Origin: an uncultured Nitrospirales bacterium
GTDB lineage: Bacteria > Nitrospirota > Nitrospiria > Nitrospirales > UBA8639
Direction of reading: 5' to 3'
DNA length: 64,000 nt
Assembly: GCA_951812745.1 (NCBI GenBank)
Contig: OX638327.1
Coordinates: 372,001-436,000, forward strand
The notes beneath the pieces were generated by a model that worked only from the letters and a program-made list of their open reading frames with translations, was not told the DNA's origin and searched no databases. Within the stretch, counting starts at the first letter, position 1. Each line of letters starts with the position of its first letter. A program made the translations under genes and the position numbers. Shown one piece after another: positions 10,220-18,663 of this stretch.

Positions 10220-10512
10220 GGAACCGACAGTAGCACCGGGCGAAAATAGGGGTCAACTTGAGTCGCTTGATCCTTGTTCTCAAAACCCTTTTCGCCGGCG
10301 CGATTGGATGTTGAGAATCCGAATCTGAGATTTTGAGAAGGATAATCAATGTTAAGTATGAACACCTAGTATTTTCTATTGACATAGGCAAAGAAAGGGG
10401 AGTAACCTGAAAGCAAGTCGAGAGTGGAAATTCAAGGATTTTCATGATTCCAGGATGAGAGAGTATTTCTAACCAATACAAGCCAAGCCGGACTCAAGGA
10501 AAGGAGGCCGCG

Positions 10513-10992
10513 ATGAAAGCCAAAGAGGGAGTTATTGATCTTCTCAACAAACTGTTGACCGAAGAGTTGACGGTCATCAATCAATATTTTCTGCACGCCA
10601 AAATGTGCAAGAACTGGGGCTATGACCGATTGCACCACCACGTGTTGGATCGAAGTTACGGGGAAATGAAAGATGCGAAAGAGGTAATCGACCGCATTCT
10701 GTATCTGGAGGGCCTTCCGAACATGCAGCGGCTCGGAACGGTCAAAATCGGAGAAACCGTTCCCGAACAGTTGAAAGCGGATTTGGACAAGGAAAAATCC
10801 ATGGTCAAAATGCTCACCGAAGGCATCCGGCATTGTACAAAGGTCGGGGATTTTGCGACGCGTCACATGCTCGAAGACATGGTGAAGGATGAAGAAGAGC
10901 ACATTGATTGGATCGAAACGCAATTGGAAACCATCAAGCAAGTCGGGTTGGAAAATTACCTGAGCGAACAGATCCACGAAGACGGTAGTTAA
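10513..10992 (+). CDS. bfr: Bacterioferritin
   Basis: 159-residue haem-binding ferritin that oxidises and stores iron in a 24-mer shell. It aligns without gaps to E. coli Bfr numbering. Ferroxidase ligands E18, E51, E94, E127 and H130 are present, and M52 is the expected haem ligand. The usual H54 is replaced by D54 (EMKDAKE), so one iron site has an oxygen ligand instead of nitrogen. A strong AAGGAGG precedes the ATG. The gene stands alone: a 293-base gap upstream, shared with the divergent DUF255 fusion gene, shows no convincing Fur box, and a strong terminator follows. Confidence 0.93.
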   Translation: MKAKEGVIDLLNKLLTEELTVINQYFLHAKMCKNWGYDRLHHHVLDRSYGEMKDAKEVIDRILYLEGLPNMQRLGTVKIGETVPEQLKADLDKEKSMVKMLTEGIRHCTKVGDFATRHMLEDMVKDEEEHIDWIETQLETIKQVGLENYLSEQIHEDGS

Positions 10993-11010
10993 ACCGTCGT
11001 TCGTTACGCT

Positions 11011-11064
11011 AAAGCCTTGAAGGGGAAAAGCCGGATTTTGGCTTTTCCTTTTCAAGGCTTTTTG
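11011..11064 (+). terminator. Rho-independent terminator of bfr
   Basis: A long stem pairs AAAGCCTTGAA and GGAAAAGCC with GGCTTTTCC and TTCAAGGCTTT, and a T-run follows. It lies 18 bases after the bfr stop and separates bfr from the thioredoxin-fold gene. Confidence 0.9.
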
Positions 11065-11128
11065 TTATGTAATAGGAGAACAACAATCGTTGTTCCCTGT
11101 TTTTGCCCCTAACTAAGGGAGTTGGTAC

Positions 11129-11683
11129 GTGGCATTGACTCAATCGACGATGTTGGCGTTGGGAACCATTGTTCCCGATTTCGAATTACCCGATGTCGTG
11201 TCAGGCGAAATGATCGGTCCCGGCCAATTTGCCGGGCAACAGGGGTTGCTGGTGATGTTCATTTGCCGGCATTGCCCTTACGTGGTTCACGTGCAAGAAG
11301 AGTTGGGTCGATTGGGGCGGGATTGTGCCGGGAAATCCCTTGGCGTGGTTGCGATCAGCAGTAACGACGTGGACAACTATCCGGATGACCATCCCGATCG
11401 GTTACGAGCTATGGCCCGGGAACTGGAGTTCACCTTCCCTTACTGTTACGACGAAAACCAGGCCGTGGCCAGGGCCTTCACCGCGGCTTGTACCCCGGAT
11501 TTCTTTTTATTCGACAAGACGCGGAAGTTGGTCTACCGGGGGCAGTTGGATGACAGCCGTCCGGGGAACGGGAAGCCGGTGACGGGAAAAGATTTGCGAG
11601 CAGCCATCGATGCCGTCCTGGCAGAAAAACCTGTGAGCCAGGATCAACGTCCCAGCGCCGGGTGCAACATCAAGTGGAAGTAG
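11129..11683 (+). CDS. Thioredoxin-fold redoxin (AhpC/TSA-like)
   Basis: 184-residue cytoplasmic thioredoxin-fold protein with no signal peptide. FICRHCPYV (~46-54) carries a CxxC pair where thioredoxins and redoxins keep their active site, and FDKTRKLVYRGQLDDSRPGN is typical of the small thioredoxin-family proteins often labelled peroxiredoxin-like. The GTG start at 11129 is supported by AAGGGAG seven bases upstream. The C-terminus ends in a short GCNIKWK tail. It is likely a thiol-disulfide reductase or peroxidase; the substrate is not evident. It is convergent with the reductase gene that follows. Confidence 0.8.
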   Translation: MALTQSTMLALGTIVPDFELPDVVSGEMIGPGQFAGQQGLLVMFICRHCPYVVHVQEELGRLGRDCAGKSLGVVAISSNDVDNYPDDHPDRLRAMARELEFTFPYCYDENQAVARAFTAACTPDFFLFDKTRKLVYRGQLDDSRPGNGKPVTGKDLRAAIDAVLAEKPVSQDQRPSAGCNIKWK

Positions 11684-11714
11684 GGCCAACCCCGCGGGTT
11701 GTCTTCATCGATTG

Positions 11715-13268
11715 TCAGCGCCTCCAGGCAAACAATTTCCCGAGTAATCGTTTCTTGCTCTCGGTAAAGGTAGTTTTTCTCCAGGCATTGGCCACTTTCT
11801 TGATGACTTCGGCCTGAGTGGGGTAGGGGTGAATCGTGCCGGTGATTGTTCCCAAGCCCAGTCCTCCTTTCATGGCCAACGTGAATTCGCTGATCATGTC
11901 ACCGGCGTGGGCCGCGACGATTGTCGCACCCACAATGACGTCGGTTCCTTTCTTGACGTGCACGCGAGCAAACCCTCGATCCTCGCCGTCTAATATCGCT
12001 CGATCCACTTCGTCGAGTTTGAACGTAAAGGTATCGACCTCGATCCCCTTGTTTTTCGCCTCGGCTTCATACAGCCCGACGTGTGCGATTTCCGGGTCCG
12101 TATAGGTAGCCCAGGGGATAATGAGCGAATCCGTTTTGGCGTACCCCAACCCAAGGGGATGTGGGAATAAGGCGTTTTGAATGACGATTTGGGCCATGGC
12201 GTCCGCAGTATGGGTAAATTTGAACGGGAAACACACGTCCCCGGCAGCATAGACGTTGGGATTGGTCGTTTGTAATCGATTGTTCACTTTCACGCCGGTC
12301 CGTGTATCATACTCCACTCCCGCCGTTTCGAGTCCGAGATCTTCCACGTTGGGCGCACGTCCAACCCCGACGAGTATCTCATCGACCACGACCTCGTGCT
12401 GTTCACCATGGCTGTTGTAATGCAGGACTTTCTCTTGTCCGCGTAATTCGACGGTCGTGATCCGTGAATCAAAGACAAAAACGACGCCGTCTTCAGTCAT
12501 TTGGGTTTGGACGATTTCCGCGGCATCCGCGTCTTCACGGGGAAGAATGTGTCCGGTTTGTTCGAATAGCGATACGCGGCTGCCGAATCGGGCAAACGTT
12601 TGAGCCATCTCACAGCCGATCGGTCCGGCGCCGATGACGGCCAGGCGTGGAGGGAGCTGGGTTAAGGAAAAGACGGTTTCATTCGTCAAATAGCCTGTTG
12701 CTTCCAGTCCTTGAATAGGCGGGGCTGCCGCGCGGGCACCGGTGCAGATGGCGGCTTTCGAAAATTGAAGCGTGGTGCCATCCACGTCGATCGTGTTCGC
12801 ATCGGTAAAACGGCCTGCGCCCATGAACACGTCAACGCCCAGGCTGGTAAAGCGATGAGCCGAATCCGTTCGGCTGATGCGTGCTCGAAGTTTCCGCATT
12901 CTTGCCATGGCGGTTCCGAAATCGGTTTCGACTCCATCCGGAATGGTCACGCCGAATTCCCGGACGTGTTTCATTGCGCTCCACGCACGGGATGCACGAA
13001 TGACACCTTTGGACGGGACGCATCCGACGTTCAGGCAATCCCCGCCCATCAAATGCCGTTCGATCAGGGCGGCCTTCGCGCCAAGCCCGGCGGCCACCAC
13101 CGCGGTGACCAACCCGGCGGTCCCAGCCCCGATGACGACGATATTATATCGGCCGGTGGGTGTCGGGTTCGTCCAGGCTGGAGGATGGACGTTCTGAACG
13201 AGTTGCTGATTAAACTCATCCATCGGGGCTATGGTCACGGATTCGTCTCGATGATTGTCGGTCGGCAT
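11715..13268 (-). CDS. FAD-dependent pyridine nucleotide-disulfide oxidoreductase (MerA-like, not MerA)
   Basis: 517 residues. After a ~40-residue leader come the FAD-binding GAGTAGL, the redox-active GGDCLNVGCVPSK, an NAD(P)-binding GAGPIGCE and the C-terminal HPYPTQAE pair that activates the thiolate. It lacks the N-terminal metal-binding domain and the C-terminal vicinal cysteines of mercuric reductase, so mercury reduction is not supported. The frame stays open to 13457, but the ATG at 13268 has a good AAGGAAG and avoids the upstream gene. It lies 13 bases after the TVP38 gene, a pairing seen in many bacteria, so the two are probably cotranscribed. Substrate unknown. Confidence 0.85.
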   Translation of the reverse strand: MPTDNHRDESVTIAPMDEFNQQLVQNVHPPAWTNPTPTGRYNIVVIGAGTAGLVTAVVAAGLGAKAALIERHLMGGDCLNVGCVPSKGVIRASRAWSAMKHVREFGVTIPDGVETDFGTAMARMRKLRARISRTDSAHRFTSLGVDVFMGAGRFTDANTIDVDGTTLQFSKAAICTGARAAAPPIQGLEATGYLTNETVFSLTQLPPRLAVIGAGPIGCEMAQTFARFGSRVSLFEQTGHILPREDADAAEIVQTQMTEDGVVFVFDSRITTVELRGQEKVLHYNSHGEQHEVVVDEILVGVGRAPNVEDLGLETAGVEYDTRTGVKVNNRLQTTNPNVYAAGDVCFPFKFTHTADAMAQIVIQNALFPHPLGLGYAKTDSLIIPWATYTDPEIAHVGLYEAEAKNKGIEVDTFTFKLDEVDRAILDGEDRGFARVHVKKGTDVIVGATIVAAHAGDMISEFTLAMKGGLGLGTITGTIHPYPTQAEVIKKVANAWRKTTFTESKKRLLGKLFAWRR

Positions 13269-13281
13269 GATGCTTCCTTCC

Positions 13282-13998
13282 TTACGATGAAGTTTTCCTT
13301 TCCACGAATTTACGATGCAGTATGGGAATAAGGGCCAGCAACCCCAAGAAGGTAAACGCCAGCAACACGGGCGGTGAGGCAATTTCCGCCAGTGAGTTGA
13401 TGGATCCAAGTTGTCTCCCCGCGAACGCGTAGACAAAGCTGCCCGGGATAATGCCAATGGAGGTTCCGATGACGTAGGTGCCGAGCGGCATCCGGGTCAG
13501 ACCGGACACGAGATTGACGAGAAAAAACGGAAAGGCCGGGATCAGTCGCAGGGTCAACAGATAGCTGAAGGCGTTTTGGGCGAATCCGGCTTGAATCGGT
13601 TCAATGCGCTCGCCAAATTTGCGTTCGACCCAATCGCGTAAGACGTATCGTGCAGCTAAAAACGCCAAGGTCGCACCGGTGGTGGCTCCAATGTTGACGA
13701 AGATCGTTCCGAGTATGCTTCCGAATAAAAAGCCGCCGGCCAGGGTCATGATGGCTCCGCCTGGTAACGAAAACGCGGTTTGCAGGATATAGATTGCCAC
13801 GTAGAGGACGACCGCGGCAGTAAAGTTGGCGTTGGTGTAAGCCAATAAGTCATCTCGGTTGGCTTTCAACGCTTCAAGAGAAATATACTGTCCAACGTCG
13901 AAATAGAAGAATGCCCCAAGCCCCAGTCCCAGGATGCCAAGAATAATAATCTTCCCGAGAGGTGGTGAGTAAGATTCAGAAGAAGGTGAGTCGGTCAT
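13282..13998 (-). CDS. TVP38/TMEM64 (DedA superfamily) membrane protein
   Basis: 238-residue polytopic inner-membrane protein with the VTT domain signature: LPGGAIMTLAGGFLFG, then GATTGATLAFLAARY, and a late R.IPAFPFFLVNLVSGLTRM segment. Family members are linked to lipid scrambling or undecaprenyl-phosphate recycling; a role for this member is inference. Starts further upstream are possible, but the ATG at 13998 has GGAGGT five bases before it. The disulfide reductase gene follows within 13 bases and a second one lies upstream, so the membrane protein sits inside a redox gene cluster. Confidence 0.85.
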   Translation of the reverse strand: MTDSPSSESYSPPLGKIIILGILGLGLGAFFYFDVGQYISLEALKANRDDLLAYTNANFTAAVVLYVAIYILQTAFSLPGGAIMTLAGGFLFGSILGTIFVNIGATTGATLAFLAARYVLRDWVERKFGERIEPIQAGFAQNAFSYLLTLRLIPAFPFFLVNLVSGLTRMPLGTYVIGTSIGIIPGSFVYAFAGRQLGSINSLAEIASPPVLLAFTFLGLLALIPILHRKFVERKTSS

Positions 13999-14162
13999 TG
14001 TGACCTCCATGTTGTCATCTTTACGGTGACCCTGCCTCGTGTGGGCACGTCGTGCGCTATCTGCAACATTATACAGCATGAGCGCCGAGTTGCAGTCTGT
14101 TGAGTGTGTTCGTCCTTACATAGGCATGCGTCGGTGGAAAAATCGGTCGAATTGCCTGTGCC

Positions 14163-15551
14163 TTAGACGGCAGACCGTGAGTTAATCTGCCCGGCTAATT
14201 CCTCGGCAGGATACGTGATGATCTCCGCCAGGGTCGGGTGATAATGGGGCATCCGCACAAGATCGTGAACGGTCCCATGATAATACATCACCGCAATCAG
14301 CTCGTGAATCAATTCCGCGGCGTCCGGGCCGACGATATGGGCTCCCAAAAGTTTTCCGTCTTCCGGGGAAGCCAGGAGTTTGACATGGCCGTGAGTCTCG
14401 CCCAAGGTCATGGATTTCCCATGGTCGTCAAAGGGATACGAGGCGAGATGATACGGAATCTGCTGGCGGAGACAGTCCTTTTCGCTCAATCCGACGCCGG
14501 CGATTTGCGGGTCCGTAAATACGACTTGGGTTTTGAGTCGATCATCATAGCGGCGTGATGGTGCCTGCGAATGGACGGCGTTCCACCCGGCGATTTCTCC
14601 TTGCTGAATCGCAATATGCACGATTTCATGGAGTCCGTTCACGTCGCCCACGGCATAGATGTGCGGCTGGCTGGTTCGCATCGTGTCATCGACGATCACT
14701 TTGCCCTGACGCACCTCTACCTGAGCCGCGTCTAAGTGCAACCCGTCGATATTGGGCCGTCGGCCGAGTGCTTGGAGAATCGCCTCCGCGGAAATGGTTG
14801 TCTCCTCTCCGTTGTGGGTCAAGTGGGCCACTTTTTGCGCACCGTCTTTGGCAAACCGATGCAGCCGGGTATTGGTCAACACGGTCATGCCTTCTTCCCG
14901 GAATCGTGCTTCCACCGGTCGGGCCAAGTCTTCATCACCTTGCGACATGACGTGATCGCTCCGTTGAATCAGCGTGACAAGGGTCCCGATACGCTGGAAG
15001 AATTGCGCCAATTCCAGGGCCACGGGCCCGCCGCCGAGCACGATCATGGATGGCGGGAGGTCGTGGAGTTCCAAGGCGTCGTCGCTGGTGAGATAGCCGA
15101 CCTCTTCGAGTTCGGCTATCGGGACGCGGGAAACCACGGACCCCGTGGAAATGATAAACGCCTTGGCTGTCAGTTTGTGCGTGCCCGCCTGGACTTCGTA
15201 AGGAGAAAGAAACGCGGCGCGTTCCTCGTATAAGGTGAAACGGGGATCTTGTAATGCGTGAATGCGGTCATCGGCAAACTCACCGATGAGGCGAGCCTTG
15301 CGATTGATGATGGCGGAGAGATCGGCTTTTGCGGGAACCGGCTTTAATCCGAATTCTTCCGCGCGTTTCATGAGCGACATGACGTCGGAGGAGCGCAGGA
15401 TCGTCTTGGTCGGCATGCATCCGCGTAAAATGCAGAGTCCCCCTAACGGCCCATGATCGATAATGCCGACGTCGGCGCCTTCATCACGCGCCGTACGTGC
15501 CGCGGCATACCCTGCGGACCCTCCTCCGATGATGACGACGTCATGCGTCAC
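14163..15551 (-). CDS. Dihydrolipoyl dehydrogenase-like FAD disulfide reductase
   Basis: 462-residue flavoprotein disulfide reductase. It shows an N-terminal FAD Rossmann motif GGGSAGYAA, the redox pair GGLCILRGCMPTK, an NAD(P) motif GGGPVALELA, the FAD ribityl-binding TSQPHIYAVGDV, and the C-terminal HYHPTLAE His-Glu couple. The starting codon is GTG at 15551, with AAAGGTG upstream. No 2-oxoacid dehydrogenase genes are nearby, so a standard Lpd role is not indicated. It is the second such enzyme in the cluster and is divergent from the glycosyltransferase operon across a 100-base gap. Confidence 0.85.
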   Translation of the reverse strand: MTHDVVIIGGGSAGYAAARTARDEGADVGIIDHGPLGGLCILRGCMPTKTILRSSDVMSLMKRAEEFGLKPVPAKADLSAIINRKARLIGEFADDRIHALQDPRFTLYEERAAFLSPYEVQAGTHKLTAKAFIISTGSVVSRVPIAELEEVGYLTSDDALELHDLPPSMIVLGGGPVALELAQFFQRIGTLVTLIQRSDHVMSQGDEDLARPVEARFREEGMTVLTNTRLHRFAKDGAQKVAHLTHNGEETTISAEAILQALGRRPNIDGLHLDAAQVEVRQGKVIVDDTMRTSQPHIYAVGDVNGLHEIVHIAIQQGEIAGWNAVHSQAPSRRYDDRLKTQVVFTDPQIAGVGLSEKDCLRQQIPYHLASYPFDDHGKSMTLGETHGHVKLLASPEDGKLLGAHIVGPDAAELIHELIAVMYYHGTVHDLVRMPHYHPTLAEIITYPAEELAGQINSRSAV

Positions 15552-15651
15552 GGCATTGCACCTTTCGATTCGTCCTCCTGAAGAGGCATGGTAGCGGAAG
15601 CGCCTTCCGTGTACAATGCCGTATCTTCCCCAAGAGATTGGTTGATGATCG

Positions 15652-16974
15652 ATGACACCGATTGCAAACGGGCGCGCGTGCCGGTACGTGGACGTGGTCG
15701 GTCTGTGGTGCGTGTTGGGGTACGTTGCCCTCGCCTTTCTGTCGCGGCGACCCGGCGAACCCGACCTCCTGGCGTTCTTCCTCCTCGTTGCGTGGACCGG
15801 CCTGCCGGTCTTCAGCCTCTACCTGTACTTCCACCGGTGTGACGAACCGTTCCCACTCGGCCGCTTGATCTTCTGGGCGGTAATCTTTCGGATCTGTGGC
15901 TTGGTCGGCGGACCGTTTTTCGAGGACGACTTCTATCGTTACCTGTGGGACGGCTACCGTTTTGCGACGATCGGCACACCCTACGGCGCCGCCCCGGAAG
16001 CGTTCTTCACCGACCCAGGCGTTCCGGCGGTGTTTCACAGAATCCTGGACAATATCAACAATCCCGAATTACCCACTATCTACGCCCCGGTCACGCAGGT
16101 CGTCTTCCTGCTCGGCTACTGGTTGAACCCGGGCAGCGTCACAGTCTTGCAGTCGATCCTGATCGCCGTTGATCTCGCGACCATTGCGCTGCTGTTGCGC
16201 GTGGCCCCGGCAGGGAACGTCATGCTCTACGCGTGGTGTCCGCTGGTCGTCAAGGAGATCGCCTTTACCGCGCACCCGGACGGCATCGGTGTCGGCCTGT
16301 TGCTGGCGGCGATTGTGCTGGCCCGGGGTCATCGCTGGTGGGGTGCCGCCGTCTGCCTGGGGATGGCCGTGGGGAGTAAGATATTCGCACTGGTGCTGGT
16401 ACCGTTGGTGCTGATCGGCGCGAGCTTCGGGCATTGGGTGCTGTTCGTCGTCACGCTGGCGGCGTTGTATGCACCGTTCATCCTGTACGGCGGCACGGAC
16501 TTCGAGTCGCTGCTGGTCTTTGCGCGCGAGTGGGAGTTCAACTCGGCGGCATTCGGTTTGCTCACCACCGTCTTGCGGCCGTTCGAGGCCAAGCTCGTGC
16601 TGGGCCTGTTGTGCGCCGTCTTCTGGGGACGCTACTATTTCCGATATTCCCGGAGTAATGCACGTGAGGTCCCGCGAGGCGACTGGCTCTATGGCGTGTT
16701 GCTCATGGCCTCGCCGGTGATCAATCCATGGTACCTGCTCTGGCTGCTGCCGTTCGCGGCGGTCGCGCCGAGCGTCTCCGCGTGGACGGCCTCCGTCGCG
16801 GTCTTTCTCGGCTACGTGATCGGGCTCAACCTGAATGACGGCGATCTGCAACCGTACCAGCAGCCGGTGTGGGTCCGGCCCCTGGAGTTCGGTCTGATCC
16901 TGCTGGCGCTGGCTTATGACCTGTTCCGGCGGCGGGCGACCGGTCTCGGCGCAGGACACAAATTGATGGGGTGA
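15652..16974 (+). CDS. Polytopic GT-C-type glycosyltransferase
   Basis: 440-residue membrane protein with about ten hydrophobic segments. After the second or third segment comes an acidic loop GPFFEDDFYRYLWDG, the kind of motif that binds the lipid-phosphate sugar donor in GT-C mannosyltransferases (PIG-M/DUF2029-like). It probably moves a sugar from a polyprenyl-phosphate carrier on the outer face of the inner membrane; that is inference from fold. The gene begins a three-gene run with a GT2 enzyme (9-base gap) that could make such a donor. By eye, GC in third positions is clearly higher than in neighbouring housekeeping genes, which hints at transfer. Confidence 0.75.
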   Translation: MTPIANGRACRYVDVVGLWCVLGYVALAFLSRRPGEPDLLAFFLLVAWTGLPVFSLYLYFHRCDEPFPLGRLIFWAVIFRICGLVGGPFFEDDFYRYLWDGYRFATIGTPYGAAPEAFFTDPGVPAVFHRILDNINNPELPTIYAPVTQVVFLLGYWLNPGSVTVLQSILIAVDLATIALLLRVAPAGNVMLYAWCPLVVKEIAFTAHPDGIGVGLLLAAIVLARGHRWWGAAVCLGMAVGSKIFALVLVPLVLIGASFGHWVLFVVTLAALYAPFILYGGTDFESLLVFAREWEFNSAAFGLLTTVLRPFEAKLVLGLLCAVFWGRYYFRYSRSNAREVPRGDWLYGVLLMASPVINPWYLLWLLPFAAVAPSVSAWTASVAVFLGYVIGLNLNDGDLQPYQQPVWVRPLEFGLILLALAYDLFRRRATGLGAGHKLMG

Positions 16975-16983
16975 CCGGATGCG

Positions 16984-17742
16984 ATGTATAAAAACCTGAG
17001 CGTCGGGGCCGTGATACCGGCATGCGACGAAGAAGACAACGTGGGCCCAGTGGTCACCGCGCTGTTGGATCTTCGTACGGATGCCGGACACCGCGTCCTC
17101 GACGACCTCGTGGTGTGCGACAATGGATCGACGGATGCCACGGCGGCGCGCGCGCAAGCGGCGGGCGCCCGCGTAGTCGCCGAGGAGACGCCCGGCTACG
17201 GCATGGCGTGCTTGACGGCGATCGCCGCCCTCCATCCGGTGGACGTTGTCTTGTTTGTCGACGGCGACCAGTCGTTTGAGATCCGGCAGGCGCTCGATCT
17301 ACTGGCCGCCATTGCGAACGGCGCCGACCTGGCCATCGGTTCCCGCGCGCTGGGACGGAGAGAACCGGGCGCCCTGTCGGTGCCGCAAATCGTCGGCAAC
17401 CGGGTGGCGGGCTTGCTGATCCGGCTGCTGTGGGGGCGGGTGGTCACCGACCTGGGTCCCTTTCGGGCCATTCGTGCGGATGCCCTGCGACGGCTTAATA
17501 TGCGCGATACTGCCTACGGTTGGACGGTGGAAATGCAGGTCAAGGCGATCCAATTGAACATGCGAGTCGTCGAAACGCCGGTGAATACCCTGCGGCGGCG
17601 TTTCGGCATATCGAAGGTTGGGGGAACATTGAAGGGCGTTATCGGCGCCAGTATCGGAATTCTCGGGATGATCGCACGGTTGCGATGCCGGCGCGCCGAT
17701 TCCGGTAAAACATGTGACAACAAGGAGGAAAAAGGGCCATGA
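16984..17742 (+). CDS. Family 2 glycosyltransferase (DPM1-like)
   Basis: 252 residues with a GT-A fold: AVIPACDEEDNV at the start, VVCDNGSTD, a metal-binding DGDQS and the acceptor region GSRALGRREPGALS. It resembles dolichyl/polyprenyl-phosphate mannose or glucose synthases without a C-terminal membrane anchor pair. A natural reading is that it charges a lipid carrier used by the GT-C enzyme encoded just upstream. Its stop overlaps the DUF547 start by four bases (ATGA), so all three genes are probably one transcript. The sugar specificity cannot be read from sequence. Confidence 0.8.
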   Translation: MYKNLSVGAVIPACDEEDNVGPVVTALLDLRTDAGHRVLDDLVVCDNGSTDATAARAQAAGARVVAEETPGYGMACLTAIAALHPVDVVLFVDGDQSFEIRQALDLLAAIANGADLAIGSRALGRREPGALSVPQIVGNRVAGLLIRLLWGRVVTDLGPFRAIRADALRRLNMRDTAYGWTVEMQVKAIQLNMRVVETPVNTLRRRFGISKVGGTLKGVIGASIGILGMIARLRCRRADSGKTCDNKEEKGP

Positions 17743-18632
17743 AGCCAATCCTGATTACAGGGCGAACACACAGGTTCGCCCCTACACGCGCGAGACGCTG
17801 CCTGCTGATTGCCGTAAGCCTGCTCGTGGCGACGCTGCTTGCCGTCGCCGCGCACGCCCAGTCCGCAAAACTGATTCCGGCGTGGGACGCGAGCAACGAA
17901 AACAGCGTTACGCGCATCGATCACACCGCCTGGCAGGAGATCCTGAACGACTATCTGCGTATGCACGACTCGGGCGTGAATCGCTTCGATTACGGAGCGC
18001 TCAAGGCCAATGCAGGGGATTTCGCCAAGCTGGCCTCGTATCTGGCGTCTTTGCAGTCGCTCGATCCGCGAGACTATTCCCTGGTGGAACAGAAAGCGTA
18101 CTGGATCAATTTCTACAACGCCCTGACGGTGAAGGTCGTGGCGGACGCGTATCCCGTGAAATCCATCAAAGACATCAGCGAGAGCCTGCTGGGTAAGTTG
18201 GGAGGTATCTTCGGCGGGCCCTGGGACGACGTGCACGCCAACGTCGCCGGCCGGGACCTGACGCTGAACAACATCGAACACGGCATCCTGCGACCCATCT
18301 GGCGGGACAACCGAATCCACTACGCGGTCAACTGTGCCAGTTACGGCTGTCCGAACCTGTGCCCGACGGCCTTCACCGCGGACAATACCGAGGAATTGCT
18401 CGATGCCGGCGCGCGCGCCTACGTGAACCATCCGCGGGGCGTTGATTTCGTGGATGACGACTTCATCATCATTTCAAGCATCTATAAATGGTACGCGGCC
18501 GACTTCGGGGGCACCGAGAAGTCGGTGATCAAACACCTCGTCGAGTACGCGGACAAGGCGCTCGCGGCGCGCCTGAGGAAGTTCGCCGGCTCGGTGGACT
18601 ACGAATACGACTGGAGCCTGAACCAGCCCTGA
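17739..18632 (+). CDS. DUF547 exported protein
   Basis: 297 residues. A signal peptide follows an unusual basic N-terminal stretch (LLIAVSLLVATLLAVAAHAQS, cleavage likely after AHA). The DUF547 domain spans ~60-290, with EQKAYWINFYNALTVKVV, LNNIEHGILRP and the cysteine motif NCASYGCPNL. DUF547 is of unknown biochemical role and resembles papain-like or transglutaminase folds in some predictions. AAGGAGG lies ten bases before the ATG. Residues ~7-16 are encoded by a dispersed palindrome (see repeat). The gene is coupled to the GT2 gene. In other genomes DUF547 proteins occur beside TVP38, flavin reductases and glycosyltransferases, as here. Confidence 0.8.
   Translation: MKPILITGRTHRFAPTRARRCLLIAVSLLVATLLAVAAHAQSAKLIPAWDASNENSVTRIDHTAWQEILNDYLRMHDSGVNRFDYGALKANAGDFAKLASYLASLQSLDPRDYSLVEQKAYWINFYNALTVKVVADAYPVKSIKDISESLLGKLGGIFGGPWDDVHANVAGRDLTLNNIEHGILRPIWRDNRIHYAVNCASYGCPNLCPTAFTADNTEELLDAGARAYVNHPRGVDFVDDDFIIISSIYKWYAADFGGTEKSVIKHLVEYADKALAARLRKFAGSVDYEYDWSLNQP
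17760..17785 (+). repeat. Dispersed palindrome inside the DUF547 reading frame
   Basis: GGGCGAAC (17760-17767) and GTTCGCCC (17774-17781) pair across ACACAG, followed by CTAC. This is the widely dispersed GTAGGGGCGAAC-type palindrome normally found between genes. Here it encodes residues just before the signal peptide core of the DUF547 protein. Confidence 0.7.
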
Positions 18633-18643
18633 GGCTGGTTCAG
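18618..18643. terminator. Perfect 11-bp hairpin spanning the DUF547 stop
   Basis: CTGAACCAGCC (18618-18628) pairs perfectly with GGCTGGTTCAG (18633-18643) around a four-base loop that contains part of the TGA stop. It lies between convergent genes. No T-run follows on either strand, so it may block readthrough or protect mRNA ends rather than act as a classic terminator. Confidence 0.45.
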
Positions 18644-18663
18644 GACATAGGGATCAGACAGGA

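Noticed and set aside
10351-10369. Fur box upstream of bfr
   Set aside because: Only the first six bases (GATAAT) fit; overall match to the 19-base consensus is about half, no better than chance in AT-rich DNA.
11715-13268. Mercuric reductase (merA)
   Set aside because: The redox Cys pair is present, but the C-terminal vicinal cysteines and N-terminal metal-binding domain are absent, and no other mer gene is nearby.
13269-13457. Upstream extension of the flavin reductase to 580 codons
   Set aside because: The extra residues have no homology and overlap the TVP38 gene; the ATG at 13268 has a good ribosome site.
16069-17235. Minus-strand open frame of 388 codons opposite the glycosyltransferases
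   Set aside because: Low-complexity Arg/Gln/Asp-rich product typical of antisense frames in GC-rich genes.
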